From NCBI GenBank assembly GCA_013178375.1, contig JABLXQ010000047.1:1-45401 (forward strand): a stretch of DNA of 45,401 nt, written 5' to 3'. Position 1 is the first letter of the stretch, and every line of letters begins with the position of its first letter. The notes under the pieces were generated by a model. It was not told the origin of the DNA, did not search any database, and saw nothing but the letters and a program-made list of their open reading frames with translations. Position numbers and translations under genes: made by a program. Source of the stretch: Gammaproteobacteria bacterium (GTDB taxonomy: Bacteria > Pseudomonadota > Gammaproteobacteria > Pseudomonadales > Ketobacteraceae). This document shows positions 1 to 8,520 of the stretch, one piece after another.

Positions 1-230
1 TGGCCGGACTGGGGATCTCGATATTATCGGTCCACACTCTGTCGTTTGGCGGCAATGTCGGGCTGGCGACGCTGGATGTGCAGCAGCTGCCTATTGAAAC
101 ACGCTGGTATTTTGTGTGGCTGGCGGCAAAACGGCTGTCGCCTGTGGCGCAAACATTTCTGGAATACGTACAGCAGGAAGGACGCCGGGACTTGCTGGAA
201 GCGCTGGCAGCAACCGGTGTGAATCGCTGA
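1..230 (+). CDS. LysR-family transcriptional regulator, C-terminal fragment (cut by window edge)
   Basis: Reading from base 3, an open frame of 75 codons runs in from the left edge and stops with TGA at 228-230. It shows the end of a LysR effector-binding domain: a glycine-rich GLGISILSVHTL strand, a short acidic/hydrophobic stretch, then the R-W-Y-F-V-W strand, the K-R-LSP-V-A-Q-T-F helix and a terminal helix rich in Leu and Glu. The block 'R-W-(Y/F)-x-V ... K-x-LSP-x-A-x-x-F' is characteristic of CbbR/CysB-like LysR regulators. The DNA-binding N-terminus lies outside the window, so the target genes and inducer cannot be named. It converges on the minus-strand gene at 310-1158. Confidence 0.8.
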   Translation, partial: AGLGISILSVHTLSFGGNVGLATLDVQQLPIETRWYFVWLAAKRLSPVAQTFLEYVQQEGRRDLLEALAATGVNR

Positions 231-249
231 TGACGCAACATCCCTGCCC

Positions 250-282
250 AAAATGAAAAGGCCCTGCCGGTCTGGCAGGGCC
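250..282 (-). terminator. Rho-independent terminator of the PilJ-domain gene
   Basis: A perfect 9-bp stem (GGCCCTGCC at 260-268 with GGCAGGGCC at 274-282, loop 269-273) is followed on the minus strand by TTTTCATTTT. It lies 28 bases past the stop codon of the minus-strand gene at 310-1158. The plus strand has no T-run after the stem, so the signal looks one-directional. Confidence 0.8.
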
Positions 283-309
283 CGAACAAGCCAATCCCTT
301 CGGCTGCAT

Positions 310-1158
310 TCACTCCATTGGCACGTTGGAAGCCAGCCCCATGGAAATCCCGCGACCCAGCATCTCCATCCGGTCGTCTTCCCGGTACAGCGCGCCCAGT
401 TCGTTGCTCTGCTGGTACAGGGATTCCACCGCCACGGCCACCAGTGCCGGCGCAGCCTGACCGCTTGTTACCTGCTGCAGACCACCGCGTGCGGCGTGCC
501 ACTGGGTATCCAGCTGGGTGAGGGCGCGGGTTTCACCATCGTTCCAGGCGGCCGAGCGCAACTGGCTCATGCCTTTCTCATAGGCCTGCATGCTGTAGTT
601 CATTTCTTCCAGCACCCAAGGCTCGTTGATCCCGTAGTTGTGAGCCGCATAGAACAAGCCAATCCGTTCCGACAGCATGCCCTGTTGCAGGGCCAGGTCG
701 CTGCGCTCGCCCTGATTCTGCGGCAGGCGCATCTGCCAGTCCCGCACCAGCGCGTCGCTCTGGAACAACAGGTTGTCACTGGCTTCCAGCAGGGCCACTA
801 CCGAGTCCCGGCTGGGCTTGCTCTGGGCCATGGCCTTGTAGTTCTGCCACAGCCCCTTGATCTTGACGATGCGCTGGTTGATCGCAGAATTGGGGGAATT
901 GGCTTCCAGCTGGTTCAGGTTTTTCTCGTACTGGGCAATGCTGGTGGTCAATGCCTGGCGTGCCTGATCGCGGTCAACGCCCGCTGCCAGTTGCAGATGG
1001 GCCTTGGCAACTCGCATCACCAGCGTGCGCTCGGCCGCCGACTGATGCACCGCATCCAGATCCGTGAGACTACGAGCCGACACTGAAGCCGAACCCAGCG
1101 CCGATACCAGCAGCAACATTCCCGCACACACACCACGCAAACCGTTTGACTGAGCCAT
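310..1158 (-). CDS. secreted PilJ/NarX-type sensor-domain protein (type IV pili chemotransducer N-terminal domain)
   Basis: This 282-aa protein has a Sec signal peptide (hydrophobic core at about residues 10-24, cleavage likely near residue 28 after SVSA). Two stretches resemble the helical PilJ-type sensor repeat found in periplasmic parts of PilJ and NarX-like receptors: R-x-A-L-x-x-S-I-x-x-Y-E-x-x-L near residue 70 and an A-V-E-S-L-Y-Q-Q-S-N-E-L-G motif near residue 245. No transmembrane anchor or signalling domain follows, so it appears to be a free periplasmic sensor module. The ATG at 1158 is preceded by AAAGGGAA at a good distance. The gene is divergent from the GH3 operon and ends at a clear terminator. 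The ligand is unknown; a partner receptor or kinase would have to be encoded elsewhere. Confidence 0.7.
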   Translation of the reverse strand: MAQSNGLRGVCAGMLLLVSALGSASVSARSLTDLDAVHQSAAERTLVMRVAKAHLQLAAGVDRDQARQALTTSIAQYEKNLNQLEANSPNSAINQRIVKIKGLWQNYKAMAQSKPSRDSVVALLEASDNLLFQSDALVRDWQMRLPQNQGERSDLALQQGMLSERIGLFYAAHNYGINEPWVLEEMNYSMQAYEKGMSQLRSAAWNDGETRALTQLDTQWHAARGGLQQVTSGQAAPALVAVAVESLYQQSNELGALYREDDRMEMLGRGISMGLASNVPME

Positions 1159-1301
1159 GGACAGATTCCCTTTACAACGTAACTGAATGTAATCTCAATC
1201 TCAGTGTAGGCAGGTGAGTTCAAAACAACAGCGGCGGCTGATAGGTTTGTGAGGCGGTTCATACAGGGATCGCAGGAACCGGAACCAACACACAGTCTCA
1301 C

Positions 1302-1387
1302 GGGACAATATCGCACAGGGAAAATAGAATACGCGGCACATGCACCACTTTAGCCGGCCTGACGACCATCTGACAGGGAAATAGAAT
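1302..1387 (+). promoter_or_regulatory. candidate duplicated promoters upstream of the GH3 operon
   Basis: Two TAGAAT boxes (1325-1330 and 1382-1387) each lie 17 bases after a partial -35 box (GGGACA at 1302-1307 and CTGACG at 1359-1364). Both sit inside two copies of a roughly 48-base imperfect direct repeat (1315-1362 and 1373-1419), so the promoter-like segment itself seems to have been duplicated. Both point toward the GTG start at 1443. The -35 matches are only four of six, so this is a prediction. Confidence 0.4.
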
Positions 1388-1419
1388 ACCCACCACGCAC
1401 ACCACCACAGCCGGCCCGA
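1315..1419 (+). repeat. imperfect direct repeat (two copies of about 48 bases)
   Basis: Copy one is 1315-1362 and copy two is 1373-1419, with starts 58 bases apart. Both begin ACAGGGAAA(A)TAGAATAC, contain a CAC/CCA-rich middle and end AGCCGGCC(T/C)GA. They occupy the 5' region of the GH3 gene. Confidence 0.6.
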
Positions 1420-1442
1420 AGCCCACCGACAAGGACAGCCCC

Positions 1443-3104
1443 GTGATCAGCACCCTCATCAAGCGCTACCACCACTCGCGACTGACCGCCGCCCGCACCC
1501 GGGTGCAGGCCGTGCAGGAAAAAATCCTGCTGGATCTGGTACGCGCGAACCGTGCCACCCCGTTTGGCCGGGAACACGGCTTTGCCGGCATCCGCACACT
1601 GGAACAATATCGCGCCGCAGTACCGGTGCGCACCAGCAAGGAATACGCCGGCTACCTGCGCACCGTGTATGAAACCGATCCCTGCCACCTCACCGCCGAG
1701 CGGCCGCTGTTCTTTGCCATGACGGCGGGCTCCACCGGCGACTACAAATACATTCCGCTGACGCCGTCGTTCAAAAACGCCATCAACCGCTCGGTGTTCG
1801 CCTTCTACCACTTTTTCGAAAGCCAGTGCCCGGAGCTGGCCCACCATCCGATCCAGTTTCTGGTGGGCTCTGCCGAGGGCGGCACCGCACCGGTGGGCAT
1901 TCCGCAGGGATTTGTGTCCGGGTTCAATTACCGCAACCTGCCGGCCTTCATCCGCCGCAAGTTCATCATCCCTTACTGGGTGTTCACGCTGGAAAACGCC
2001 GACGACCGCTATTACGCCATGGCCCGCTTTCTGGCGGCGAACGGACGGGTGGCGGCGATCGGTGCGTTTTCCCCGATGAACATCGCCAATATTGTCAACG
2101 CAGTGCAGGCCCGGCTGCCGGTGTTCATTCAAGATCTGGAACGGGGGACGCTCAGCATCGCCACTGCGCCGCCGGCACCGCTGGATTTGCCGCGCCAGAC
2201 GGAACTGGCCCGTCAGGTAAGCGACTGGCAGCGGGCGGGCAACGATCCTGTCGCGCTCACTGCCCTGCTGTTTCCCCATCTGAAATATTTCGCCTGCTGG
2301 CTCGGCGGCAACATGGGCCACGCCCGCGACAACCTGTTCCGCATCATGGGCGAAAAATCCGTATTCGAAATGCCATTCTCCGCCAGCGAGGGCGTGTTCG
2401 CGGTGCCCCACAAACTCAACGAACCCGGTGGCATCGCCGCTGTCACCAGCCATTTCCTGGAATACATTCCCGAAGACGCCATCGACGATCCCGCCGCGCC
2501 CACCCTGTGCGCGTGGGAACTGGAACCAGGCGGCACCTACTATCAGGTGGTGAGCACCCAGGCCGGCCTCTACCGCTACAACATGGAAGACCTGATCCGG
2601 GTGAAAGACCACTGGGGTGGTATTCCCGTGGTGGAATTCATTTCGAAAAAAGCGCGGCAGATTTCCATCGCTAACGAACGCCTGAATGAAAACGATGTGA
2701 CCGAAGCCTGCCGCATCGCCTGTGCGCAAACCGGTACGCTGCTGAAGCAATTCATAATGTTTCCATCCCGCGACGGATATTACGAGATGCTGGTAGAAGG
2801 CCGCATCGACGATCCGCAACGATTCGCCGATGCCATGGAACAGACCCTGTGCAACGTGGCGAAAGGTTACGATTTCGAACGCGAAGACCGTCTGCTGCAA
2901 CCGCTGCGGCTGCTGCAGGCGCAGGACGGGCAACTGAGTGATTACGTACACGCACGGCAATTCCGCTCGGCGCTGCCCAGTGCCCAGTTCAAACCCATTC
3001 ATCTTTCAAACGAATTTGAAGGTGCGCGGGATTTTGCGATCCAGTCCAGTCATGTCGCTGCCGACCGCTATGCCGGTGGTCTTGCATCGCAGGTGTCCGC
3101 ATGA
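1443..3104 (+). CDS. GH3-family (auxin-responsive-type) acyl-amido synthetase
   Basis: The 553-aa protein matches the bacterial branch of the GH3 family, ANL-superfamily adenylating enzymes. Visible marks are the phosphate-binding loop T-A-G-S-T-G-D-Y-K at 94-102 followed by YIPLT, a conserved S-E-G-V-F region in the middle, and the nucleotide-contacting YRYNMEDLIRV motif at 377-387 followed by V-E-F-I and an N-E-R-L-N segment. Plant GH3 enzymes adenylate carboxylic acids such as jasmonate or auxin and conjugate them to amino acids; the bacterial substrate is unknown. The start is GTG at 1443, with AAGGA about eight bases upstream. Its stop overlaps the ATG of the next gene by four bases (ATGA), so the two are probably translationally coupled. 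Confidence 0.85.
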   Translation: MISTLIKRYHHSRLTAARTRVQAVQEKILLDLVRANRATPFGREHGFAGIRTLEQYRAAVPVRTSKEYAGYLRTVYETDPCHLTAERPLFFAMTAGSTGDYKYIPLTPSFKNAINRSVFAFYHFFESQCPELAHHPIQFLVGSAEGGTAPVGIPQGFVSGFNYRNLPAFIRRKFIIPYWVFTLENADDRYYAMARFLAANGRVAAIGAFSPMNIANIVNAVQARLPVFIQDLERGTLSIATAPPAPLDLPRQTELARQVSDWQRAGNDPVALTALLFPHLKYFACWLGGNMGHARDNLFRIMGEKSVFEMPFSASEGVFAVPHKLNEPGGIAAVTSHFLEYIPEDAIDDPAAPTLCAWELEPGGTYYQVVSTQAGLYRYNMEDLIRVKDHWGGIPVVEFISKKARQISIANERLNENDVTEACRIACAQTGTLLKQFIMFPSRDGYYEMLVEGRIDDPQRFADAMEQTLCNVAKGYDFEREDRLLQPLRLLQAQDGQLSDYVHARQFRSALPSAQFKPIHLSNEFEGARDFAIQSSHVAADRYAGGLASQVSA

Positions 3105-3922
3105 AAATCCTGTTCGCGCTGGGCTGGATGCTGCTGGTGTCGGTATGCCTGAGTCTGTTGCTGCTGCCGGCCTGCGTGGTGCTGGCGTTGCTGCAGCCGG
3201 ATTCGGTGCTGTCCGGCATCGGGCTGGCGTTGATTATTCCACCTGCGCTGCTGGCAGGATACTTTTTGCTGCTGGGGCTGACGTGGATTTATTGCCGCGT
3301 ATTACCACCAACACCGCAGGGCAAATTCAACCTGTTTGAGGATCGCGGTGCGGTATTGTGGGCACTGAACAACGCACTGCCCACACTGCTGCTGAAACTG
3401 TTCCAGTCGACACTGTTTCTCAGCGAACACCTGCGCTACTGCCTGCTGCGTGCCTGCAATGCCGACGTGCGGTTTTCCTCGTGGATTCCCACCAACGCGT
3501 CCATTGCCGATCTGCGCAACCTGCATCTGGGCGAAAACGTGGTCATCGGCGAGCACTGCACACTGGGTCCGGCATTCCAGCCCCGCCCCTACCGACTGGT
3601 AGTGAGTGATATCCACATCGGCGACAACAGTCTGGTTGGTGCCCACAGCATGGTAGCGGCCGGTGTGCATATCGGTGCAAATGTGCTGATCCAGGCCCAG
3701 GTAATGATCGCCAGCGGCAGCCGGCTGGGTAACAACGTGAAGATCGGCGTGGGCACCCGAATCGACACCTACTGCCACATCGGCGAAGGCGCGGTGGTAG
3801 GCAAGTGGGTGACATTGCTGTCGCGGGCACATATTCCGGAGGGCGCGCAGGTGCCGGACGGCGCAGTGGTGCGGGGAAAATGGATTGATACGAAGCAGGA
3901 AGCTGAAACGAAAAAAGAATGA
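3101..3922 (+). CDS. membrane-anchored left-handed beta-helix (hexapeptide repeat) acyltransferase-like protein
   Basis: The 273-aa protein begins with two hydrophobic segments (about residues 5-30 and 37-60), then an amphipathic linker, then a C-terminal half (about 140-255) of hexapeptide repeats with I/V-G-x-N/H periodicity (for example LHLGENVVIGEHC, IHIGDNSLVGAHS and VHIGANVLIQAQ). This is the LbH fold of acetyl/acyltransferases and non-ribosomal peptide synthetase-associated transferases. The ATG at 3101 overlaps the GH3 stop. Pairing with an adenylating GH3 enzyme suggests that one forms an amide or activated acyl product and the other modifies or transfers it at the membrane; this is inference. 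The Lys/Glu-rich tail is ordinary for the family. Confidence 0.75.
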   Translation: MKILFALGWMLLVSVCLSLLLLPACVVLALLQPDSVLSGIGLALIIPPALLAGYFLLLGLTWIYCRVLPPTPQGKFNLFEDRGAVLWALNNALPTLLLKLFQSTLFLSEHLRYCLLRACNADVRFSSWIPTNASIADLRNLHLGENVVIGEHCTLGPAFQPRPYRLVVSDIHIGDNSLVGAHSMVAAGVHIGANVLIQAQVMIASGSRLGNNVKIGVGTRIDTYCHIGEGAVVGKWVTLLSRAHIPEGAQVPDGAVVRGKWIDTKQEAETKKE

Positions 3923-3956
3923 TGGCGAGGGAGGAAACGGCTGACCCGACGCCGTC

Positions 3957-5684
3957 TCACACCGCCTCCAGGTGCTCCACCATCAATTGCGGATTCTGCA
4001 CACCGCGAAATTCATTCACATCCAGCTTGTACGCCAGATAAATTCGTCGTGCATTTTTGTTGGGCCACTTTTCCAGATCGACGTTGAACGCAATCGCGTC
4101 GATCACCCGCTTGCTGGCGGGAAAACCCAGTGTCAGTTTCAGATGCTTTTCACCGACGATGCGCTGATCCAGCAATTCGAATTCACCGTCAAACAGCGGC
4201 TCGGGAAAACCCTGCCCCCAGGGGCCCGCTTCCCGCAGCATTCTCGCCAGTGGCAGATCGATATCGCTCTGCGACAACTCGCCATCGCTGTGCAGCACTC
4301 CGGTCAGATCATCCAGCGTCAGCAAACGCCGCGCTTCCTTGTCGAACGCCTGCTGGAAGGATTCATATTTTTCCACAGGCAGACTCAGCCCCGCCGCCAT
4401 CGCATGACCGCCAAACTTGGTGATCAAACCAGGATGCCGGCTGGCCACAGCATCCAACGCATCACGAATATGAAAGCCGGGGATGGAGCGCGCCGAGCCT
4501 TTTATCTCGCCTTTTTCCGCAGGTGCGAATGCAATCACCGGCCGATGAAACCGTTCCTTGATGCGCGACGCCAGAATGCCGATCACACCCTGATGCCAAT
4601 CCTTTTTATAGATGCACAATCCCCAGGGCATCTGCTGGTCCGGCTTTAGGTGAATCATATTGAGCGCGGCCAGTGCCTGCTGCTGCATGCCGCTTTCAAT
4701 GGATTTGCGCTCGTGATTGAGCTGGTCCAGTTCCTGCGCGAAATCTTTTGCCAGACCGGGATTGTCGGTGAGCAGGCATTCAATGCCGTGCGACATATCG
4801 TCCAGCCGCCCCGCTGCATTCAGGCGCGGGCCAATCATGTAACCCAGGTCCGCCGCCACCAGCCGTTCCAGCTTGCGCTGCGCCACATCCACCAGCGCCT
4901 TAATGCCCGGCCGGCAACGCCCCGCCCGCATCCGCATCAACCCGTTGTGCACCAGAATGCGGTTGTTCTGGTCCAGCGGCACCACATCCGCCACCGTGCC
5001 CAGGGCCACGATATCGAGATAATCCGCCATGTTGGGCTCGGGAATTTTCTGCTGCTCGAACCAGCCGATTTCCTTCAGTTTTGTGCGCAGCGCCGTCATC
5101 ACATAAAAAATCACGCCCACACCCGCCAGGTTTTTCGACGGAAAATCGCAGCCCGGCTGATTGGGATTCACAATGGCGTTGGCGTCCGGCAACTGCTGAG
5201 ACGGCAAATGGTGATCGGTCACCAGCACTTTCATGCCCGCTTCCCGCGCCACCGCAACGCCTTCGATGCTGGAAATGCCGTTGTCCACCGTGATCAGCAG
5301 ATCCGGCGTGCGCTGCTTCGCCACCTCGACAATTTCCGGCGTCAGTCCATAACCGTACTTGAACCGGTTCGGCACCAGATAATCCACATGGTGCGCACCC
5401 AGCGCCCGCAGCGCCAGCACCGACAACGCACTGCTGGTGGCACCGTCGGCATCGAAATCACCCACGATCAGGATTTTTTTCTGCTGCTGCAACGCATCCA
5501 CCAGCAGGTCGAGCGCCTGCGGCAGCCCTTTCAGCAACTGGGCAGGGAAAAGGTGTTTCAGGCTGCGATCGATCTGCTCGTCATTCAGCACACCGCGGCT
5601 GGCGTAAATACGCTGAAGCGCCGGGTGCACGGCGCCGGAAAACTGGGGCGAAGCGGGAGGGGTGCGGCGGGTGATTTTTTTCAT
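3957..5684 (-). CDS. recJ: single-stranded-DNA-specific 5'-3' exonuclease RecJ
   Basis: The 575-aa protein is full length for RecJ, the 5'-3' ssDNA exonuclease of RecF-pathway recombination, mismatch repair and replication restart. DHH-family metal motifs are clear: GDFDADGAT at 75-83, VDNG at 133-136 and TDHH at 156-159. The DHHA1 half holds G-x-G-G-H-A-M-A-A-G-L. The C-terminal OB-like region is intact. ATG at 5684 is preceded by GGGGAAAG. It lies downstream of thrC on the same strand, but two terminators separate them, so it probably has its own promoter or depends on read-through. Confidence 0.97.
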   Translation of the reverse strand: MKKITRRTPPASPQFSGAVHPALQRIYASRGVLNDEQIDRSLKHLFPAQLLKGLPQALDLLVDALQQQKKILIVGDFDADGATSSALSVLALRALGAHHVDYLVPNRFKYGYGLTPEIVEVAKQRTPDLLITVDNGISSIEGVAVAREAGMKVLVTDHHLPSQQLPDANAIVNPNQPGCDFPSKNLAGVGVIFYVMTALRTKLKEIGWFEQQKIPEPNMADYLDIVALGTVADVVPLDQNNRILVHNGLMRMRAGRCRPGIKALVDVAQRKLERLVAADLGYMIGPRLNAAGRLDDMSHGIECLLTDNPGLAKDFAQELDQLNHERKSIESGMQQQALAALNMIHLKPDQQMPWGLCIYKKDWHQGVIGILASRIKERFHRPVIAFAPAEKGEIKGSARSIPGFHIRDALDAVASRHPGLITKFGGHAMAAGLSLPVEKYESFQQAFDKEARRLLTLDDLTGVLHSDGELSQSDIDLPLARMLREAGPWGQGFPEPLFDGEFELLDQRIVGEKHLKLTLGFPASKRVIDAIAFNVDLEKWPNKNARRIYLAYKLDVNEFRGVQNPQLMVEHLEAV

Positions 5685-5728
5685 ACTTTCCCCGTCTGCG
5701 CGGAACGATCAGAGAGTGAATTGAAAAA

Positions 5729-5751
5729 CAGGATAGCGCAAAACTATCCTG
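5729..5751 (-). terminator. second terminator between thrC and recJ
   Basis: An 8-bp perfect stem, CAGGATAG (5729-5736) with CTATCCTG (5744-5751) and a 7-base loop, is followed on the minus strand by TTTTTCAATT. It lies just downstream of the first terminator of the thrC transcript and 45 bases before recJ. Confidence 0.75.
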
Positions 5752-5755
5752 CCTG

Positions 5756-5796
5756 AAAAACAAAAGGGAGCCGACCAGCGCGACTCCCTTTTGTTT
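5756..5796. terminator. bidirectional terminator after thrC
   Basis: A 13-bp perfect inverted repeat (AAACAAAAGGGAG at 5758-5770 with its complement at 5784-5796) ends in T-rich runs on both strands. On the minus strand it follows the thrC stop by about 40 bases. Confidence 0.85.
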
Positions 5797-5836
5797 ATTC
5801 CACCTGATGGCATCCCTGCCATCCAGGCTGGCCGGA

Positions 5837-6919
5837 TCAACCCGCCATGTTTTTCAGAATGGCTTCCTTCACGGCGCCCAGCTTGGCATCGATGGTAAAC
5901 ATGCCGGCATTCTGGCACTGGGCAATCGCGGTATCAGGATCTTTCAGGCCGTTGCCGGTCAGGGTGCAAACGATCTTGCTGCCTTCGGGAATCTTGCCGT
6001 TCTTCACGTCGCGGATAGCACCGCCCAGGGAAGCGGCCGATGCCGGTTCACAGAACACACCTTCGTGCTGCGCCAGCAGGCGTTGTGTCTGCAGGATTTC
6101 GGCGTCGGTCAGTTCGTCGAACCAGCCGCCGGATTCCTTCTGCACTACCCACGCCTTGTCCCAGCTTTGCGGGTGGCCGATACGGATCGCAGTGGCGATG
6201 GTTTCGGGATTGTCCACCATGTGGCCACGCATGAAGGGCGCGGAACCGGCCGCCTGGTAGCCGAGCATTTTCGGGCGGCTGTTGGCCAGGCCGGCCTTGT
6301 GATATTCGGAGTAACCCATCCAGTGCGCAGTGATGTTGCCCGCGTTCCCCACCGGCAGGCAGTGGTAATCCGGCGCGGCGCCCAGGTCTTCCACGATTTC
6401 GAACGCAGCGGTTTTCTGGCCCTGCAGACGGAACGGGTTGATCGAGTTCACGATAGTCACCGGCGCTTCGGCGGCCACTTCCTTCACCAGCTGCATGCCT
6501 TCGTCGAAGTTGCCACGAATCTGCAGGGTCACGGCGCCGTACATCATCGCCTGCGCCAGCTTGCCCATGGCGATCTTGCCTTCGGGAATCAGCACGAATG
6601 CGGTGATGCCCGCGCGCGCCGCATAAGCAGCAGCGGCAGCAGAGGTGTTACCGGTAGAGGCGCAGATGATGGCCTTGCTGCCCTCTTCCACGGCCTTGGT
6701 CACGGCCATGGTCATGCCACGGTCCTTGAACGAACCGGTGGGGTTCAGGCCTTCGTATTTCACGTAAATATCGATGTTCTTGCCGATGATGCGCGGAATG
6801 TTGTTGAGGCGAATCAGCGGCGTGCGGCCTTCACCCAGGCTGATCAGACGGGTGTCGTCGTGTACGGGCAGATAGTCACGGTATTTGTCGATCAGTCCGG
6901 TGTAGCGTGTGCTTGGCAT
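5837..6919 (-). CDS. thrC: threonine synthase
   Basis: The 360-aa pyridoxal-phosphate enzyme converts O-phosphohomoserine to threonine. It is the short, type-2 form also found in Pseudomonas and Bacillus. The PLP lysine lies in [10 protein letters not shown] (Lys65) and the phosphate-binding loop is [19 protein letters not shown] in the next 40 residues; the C-terminal GNGLKDPD motif is present. The gene follows hom by 38 bases on the same strand, giving a hom-thrC operon for the last steps of threonine synthesis. The start has only a weak GGA upstream, consistent with translation coupled to hom. Confidence 0.97.
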   Translation of the reverse strand: MPSTRYTGLIDKYRDYLPVHDDTRLISLGEGRTPLIRLNNIPRIIGKNIDIYVKYEGLNPTGSFKDRGMTMAVTKAVEEGSKAIICASTGNTSAAAAAYAARAGITAFVLIPEGKIAMGKLAQAMMYGAVTLQIRGNFDEGMQLVKEVAAEAPVTIVNSINPFRLQGQKTAAFEIVEDLGAAPDYHCLPVGNAGNITAHWMGYSEYHKAGLANSRPKMLGYQAAGSAPFMRGHMVDNPETIATAIRIGHPQSWDKAWVVQKESGGWFDELTDAEILQTQRLLAQHEGVFCEPASAASLGGAIRDVKNGKIPEGSKIVCTLTGNGLKDPDTAIAQCQNAGMFTIDAKLGAVKEAILKNMAG

Positions 6920-6957
6920 GGTCTGTTTTCCGATAGTGTTACTGCAATGTTTGAAAT

Positions 6958-8265
6958 TTACTTGTCCAGCATTTCCAGCCGGATGCGGGTGACATCATTC
7001 ACCAGCACGTCCAGCTTGCGGATCTTGTCGATCGCCGCGTTCATTTTCTTTTCCTGCACCTTGCGGGTCAGCATGATCAGCGGTACCGGCGCATTGTCAT
7101 CGGCCTGATCCTTCTGGATGATCGACTCGATGTTGATGTCGCCTTCGCTCAGCACGGTGGCGATCTTGGCCAGCACGCCGGGGCGGTCCTTCACATCCAT
7201 GCGCAGGTAATACGCGGTTTCGATTTCCTCGATCGGCAGGATCGGCTTGTCGCTCAGTCTGCCGGGCTGGAATGCCAGGTGCGGTACGCGATTGGTAGGA
7301 TCGGTGGTCAGCACACGGGCCACGTCCAGCACGTCCGCCACTACGGCAGAAGCGGTCGGCTCCGAGCCGGCGCCACGGCCGTAATACAGGGTGCCACCCA
7401 CCGCATCGCTCATCACCATCACGGCGTTCATCACGCCATGCACGTTGGCAATCAGGCGGCTTTCGGGAATCAGGGTCGGGTGCACGCGCAGCTCGATGCC
7501 GTTCGGCGTCTGGCGGGCAACACCCAGGTGCTTGACGCGGTATCCCAGCTCTTCGGCATAGGCCACGTCTTCACGGGTAATTTTGGTAATGCCTTCGGTG
7601 TAGGCCTTGCTGAACTGCAGCGGAATGCCGAAAGCGATCGACGCCAGAATGGTGAGCTTGTGGGCGGCGTCGATGCCTTCCACGTCGAAAGTCGGGTCGG
7701 CTTCGGCATAACCCAGCGCCTGGGCTTCCTTCAACACGTCGTTGAAGTCGCGGCCCTTGTCACGCATTTCGGTGAGGATGAAGTTGCCGGTGCCGTTGAT
7801 GATGCCGGCCACCCACTCGATGCGGTTGGCCGCCAGGCCTTCGCGGATAGCCTTGATGATGGGGATACCACCAGCCACGGCCGCTTCAAACGCCACGTTC
7901 ACGCCCTTCTTCTGGGCGGCGGCAAATACTTCATTGCCATACTGGGCGATCAGAGCCTTGTTGGCGGTGACCACATGCTTGCCATTCTCGATGGCCTTCA
8001 TCACCAGATCACGGGCGATGGTGGTGCCACCGATCAGCTCCACCACGATGTCCACTTCGGGATCGTTCACCACGGCGAAGATGTCGCGGGATACTTTCAC
8101 ACCGGCAGTGTTCACGGCAGGATTGTCGCGGCGGGCGCCAATGTGGGTGACCAGAATTTCGCGTCCGGCGCGGCGGGAAATGTCTTCCCGGTTGCGGTTC
8201 AGAACATTGAATGTACCGCTGCCCACGGTACCCAGCCCCACGATGCCAACATTAACCGGTTTCAA
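6958..8265 (-). CDS. hom: homoserine dehydrogenase
   Basis: The protein (435 aa from this start) reduces aspartate semialdehyde to homoserine with NAD(P)H. The Rossmann motif [11 protein letters not shown] is near residue 7, the catalytic region carries Y[17 protein letters not shown], and a C-terminal ACT domain (about 350-430) signals threonine feedback. I chose TTG at 8265 because GAGGTGA lies just upstream and the product then begins (M)[11 protein letters not shown], as remembered for Pseudomonas Hom; a GTG at 8274 in the same frame would add three residues. It is a monofunctional enzyme, not fused to aspartokinase. It heads the hom-thrC pair. Confidence 0.96.
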   Translation of the reverse strand: MKPVNVGIVGLGTVGSGTFNVLNRNREDISRRAGREILVTHIGARRDNPAVNTAGVKVSRDIFAVVNDPEVDIVVELIGGTTIARDLVMKAIENGKHVVTANKALIAQYGNEVFAAAQKKGVNVAFEAAVAGGIPIIKAIREGLAANRIEWVAGIINGTGNFILTEMRDKGRDFNDVLKEAQALGYAEADPTFDVEGIDAAHKLTILASIAFGIPLQFSKAYTEGITKITREDVAYAEELGYRVKHLGVARQTPNGIELRVHPTLIPESRLIANVHGVMNAVMVMSDAVGGTLYYGRGAGSEPTASAVVADVLDVARVLTTDPTNRVPHLAFQPGRLSDKPILPIEEIETAYYLRMDVKDRPGVLAKIATVLSEGDINIESIIQKDQADDNAPVPLIMLTRKVQEKKMNAAIDKIRKLDVLVNDVTRIRLEMLDK

Positions 8266-8380
8266 GCAAGTCACCTCATTGTTATTAGCCGGCCGGAACG
8301 GAAACAGGCCGGTCCCGACGCTTTAGTATTGTGTACCGTTCGCAGGCCCCAGGCGGCCCAGGCCCGCGCCAGCCGGGCAT

Positions 8381-8386
8381 ATTATA
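8381..8386 (-). promoter_or_regulatory. -10 box of a candidate hom promoter
   Basis: On the minus strand the sequence reads TATAAT here, a perfect -10 hexamer, about 115 bases upstream of the hom start. The -35 region is weak. The leader between them contains a GGCCGG/CCGGCC stem (8289-8294 with 8307-8312), but I see no threonine-rich leader peptide of the E. coli thr attenuator kind. Confidence 0.4.
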
Positions 8387-8445
8387 ACGTTTCGATGCGC
8401 CAGAAAACTCGACCACCCGCCCGCCGCCAAATAAAACGGCCCAAT

Positions 8446-8470
8446 AAAAATGCCGGCGCTGGGCCGGCAT
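8446..8470 (-). terminator. terminator after dsbC
   Basis: ATGCCGGC (8450-8457) pairs with GCCGGCAT (8463-8470) around a 5-base loop and runs into TTTTTATT on the minus strand. It lies 50 bases past the dsbC stop and separates dsbC from the hom promoter. Confidence 0.8.
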
Positions 8471-8520
8471 TGCGGGGATTGCGATGAACGGTCGGGGCCG
8501 ATCAAGCGCCAGATGACGCC

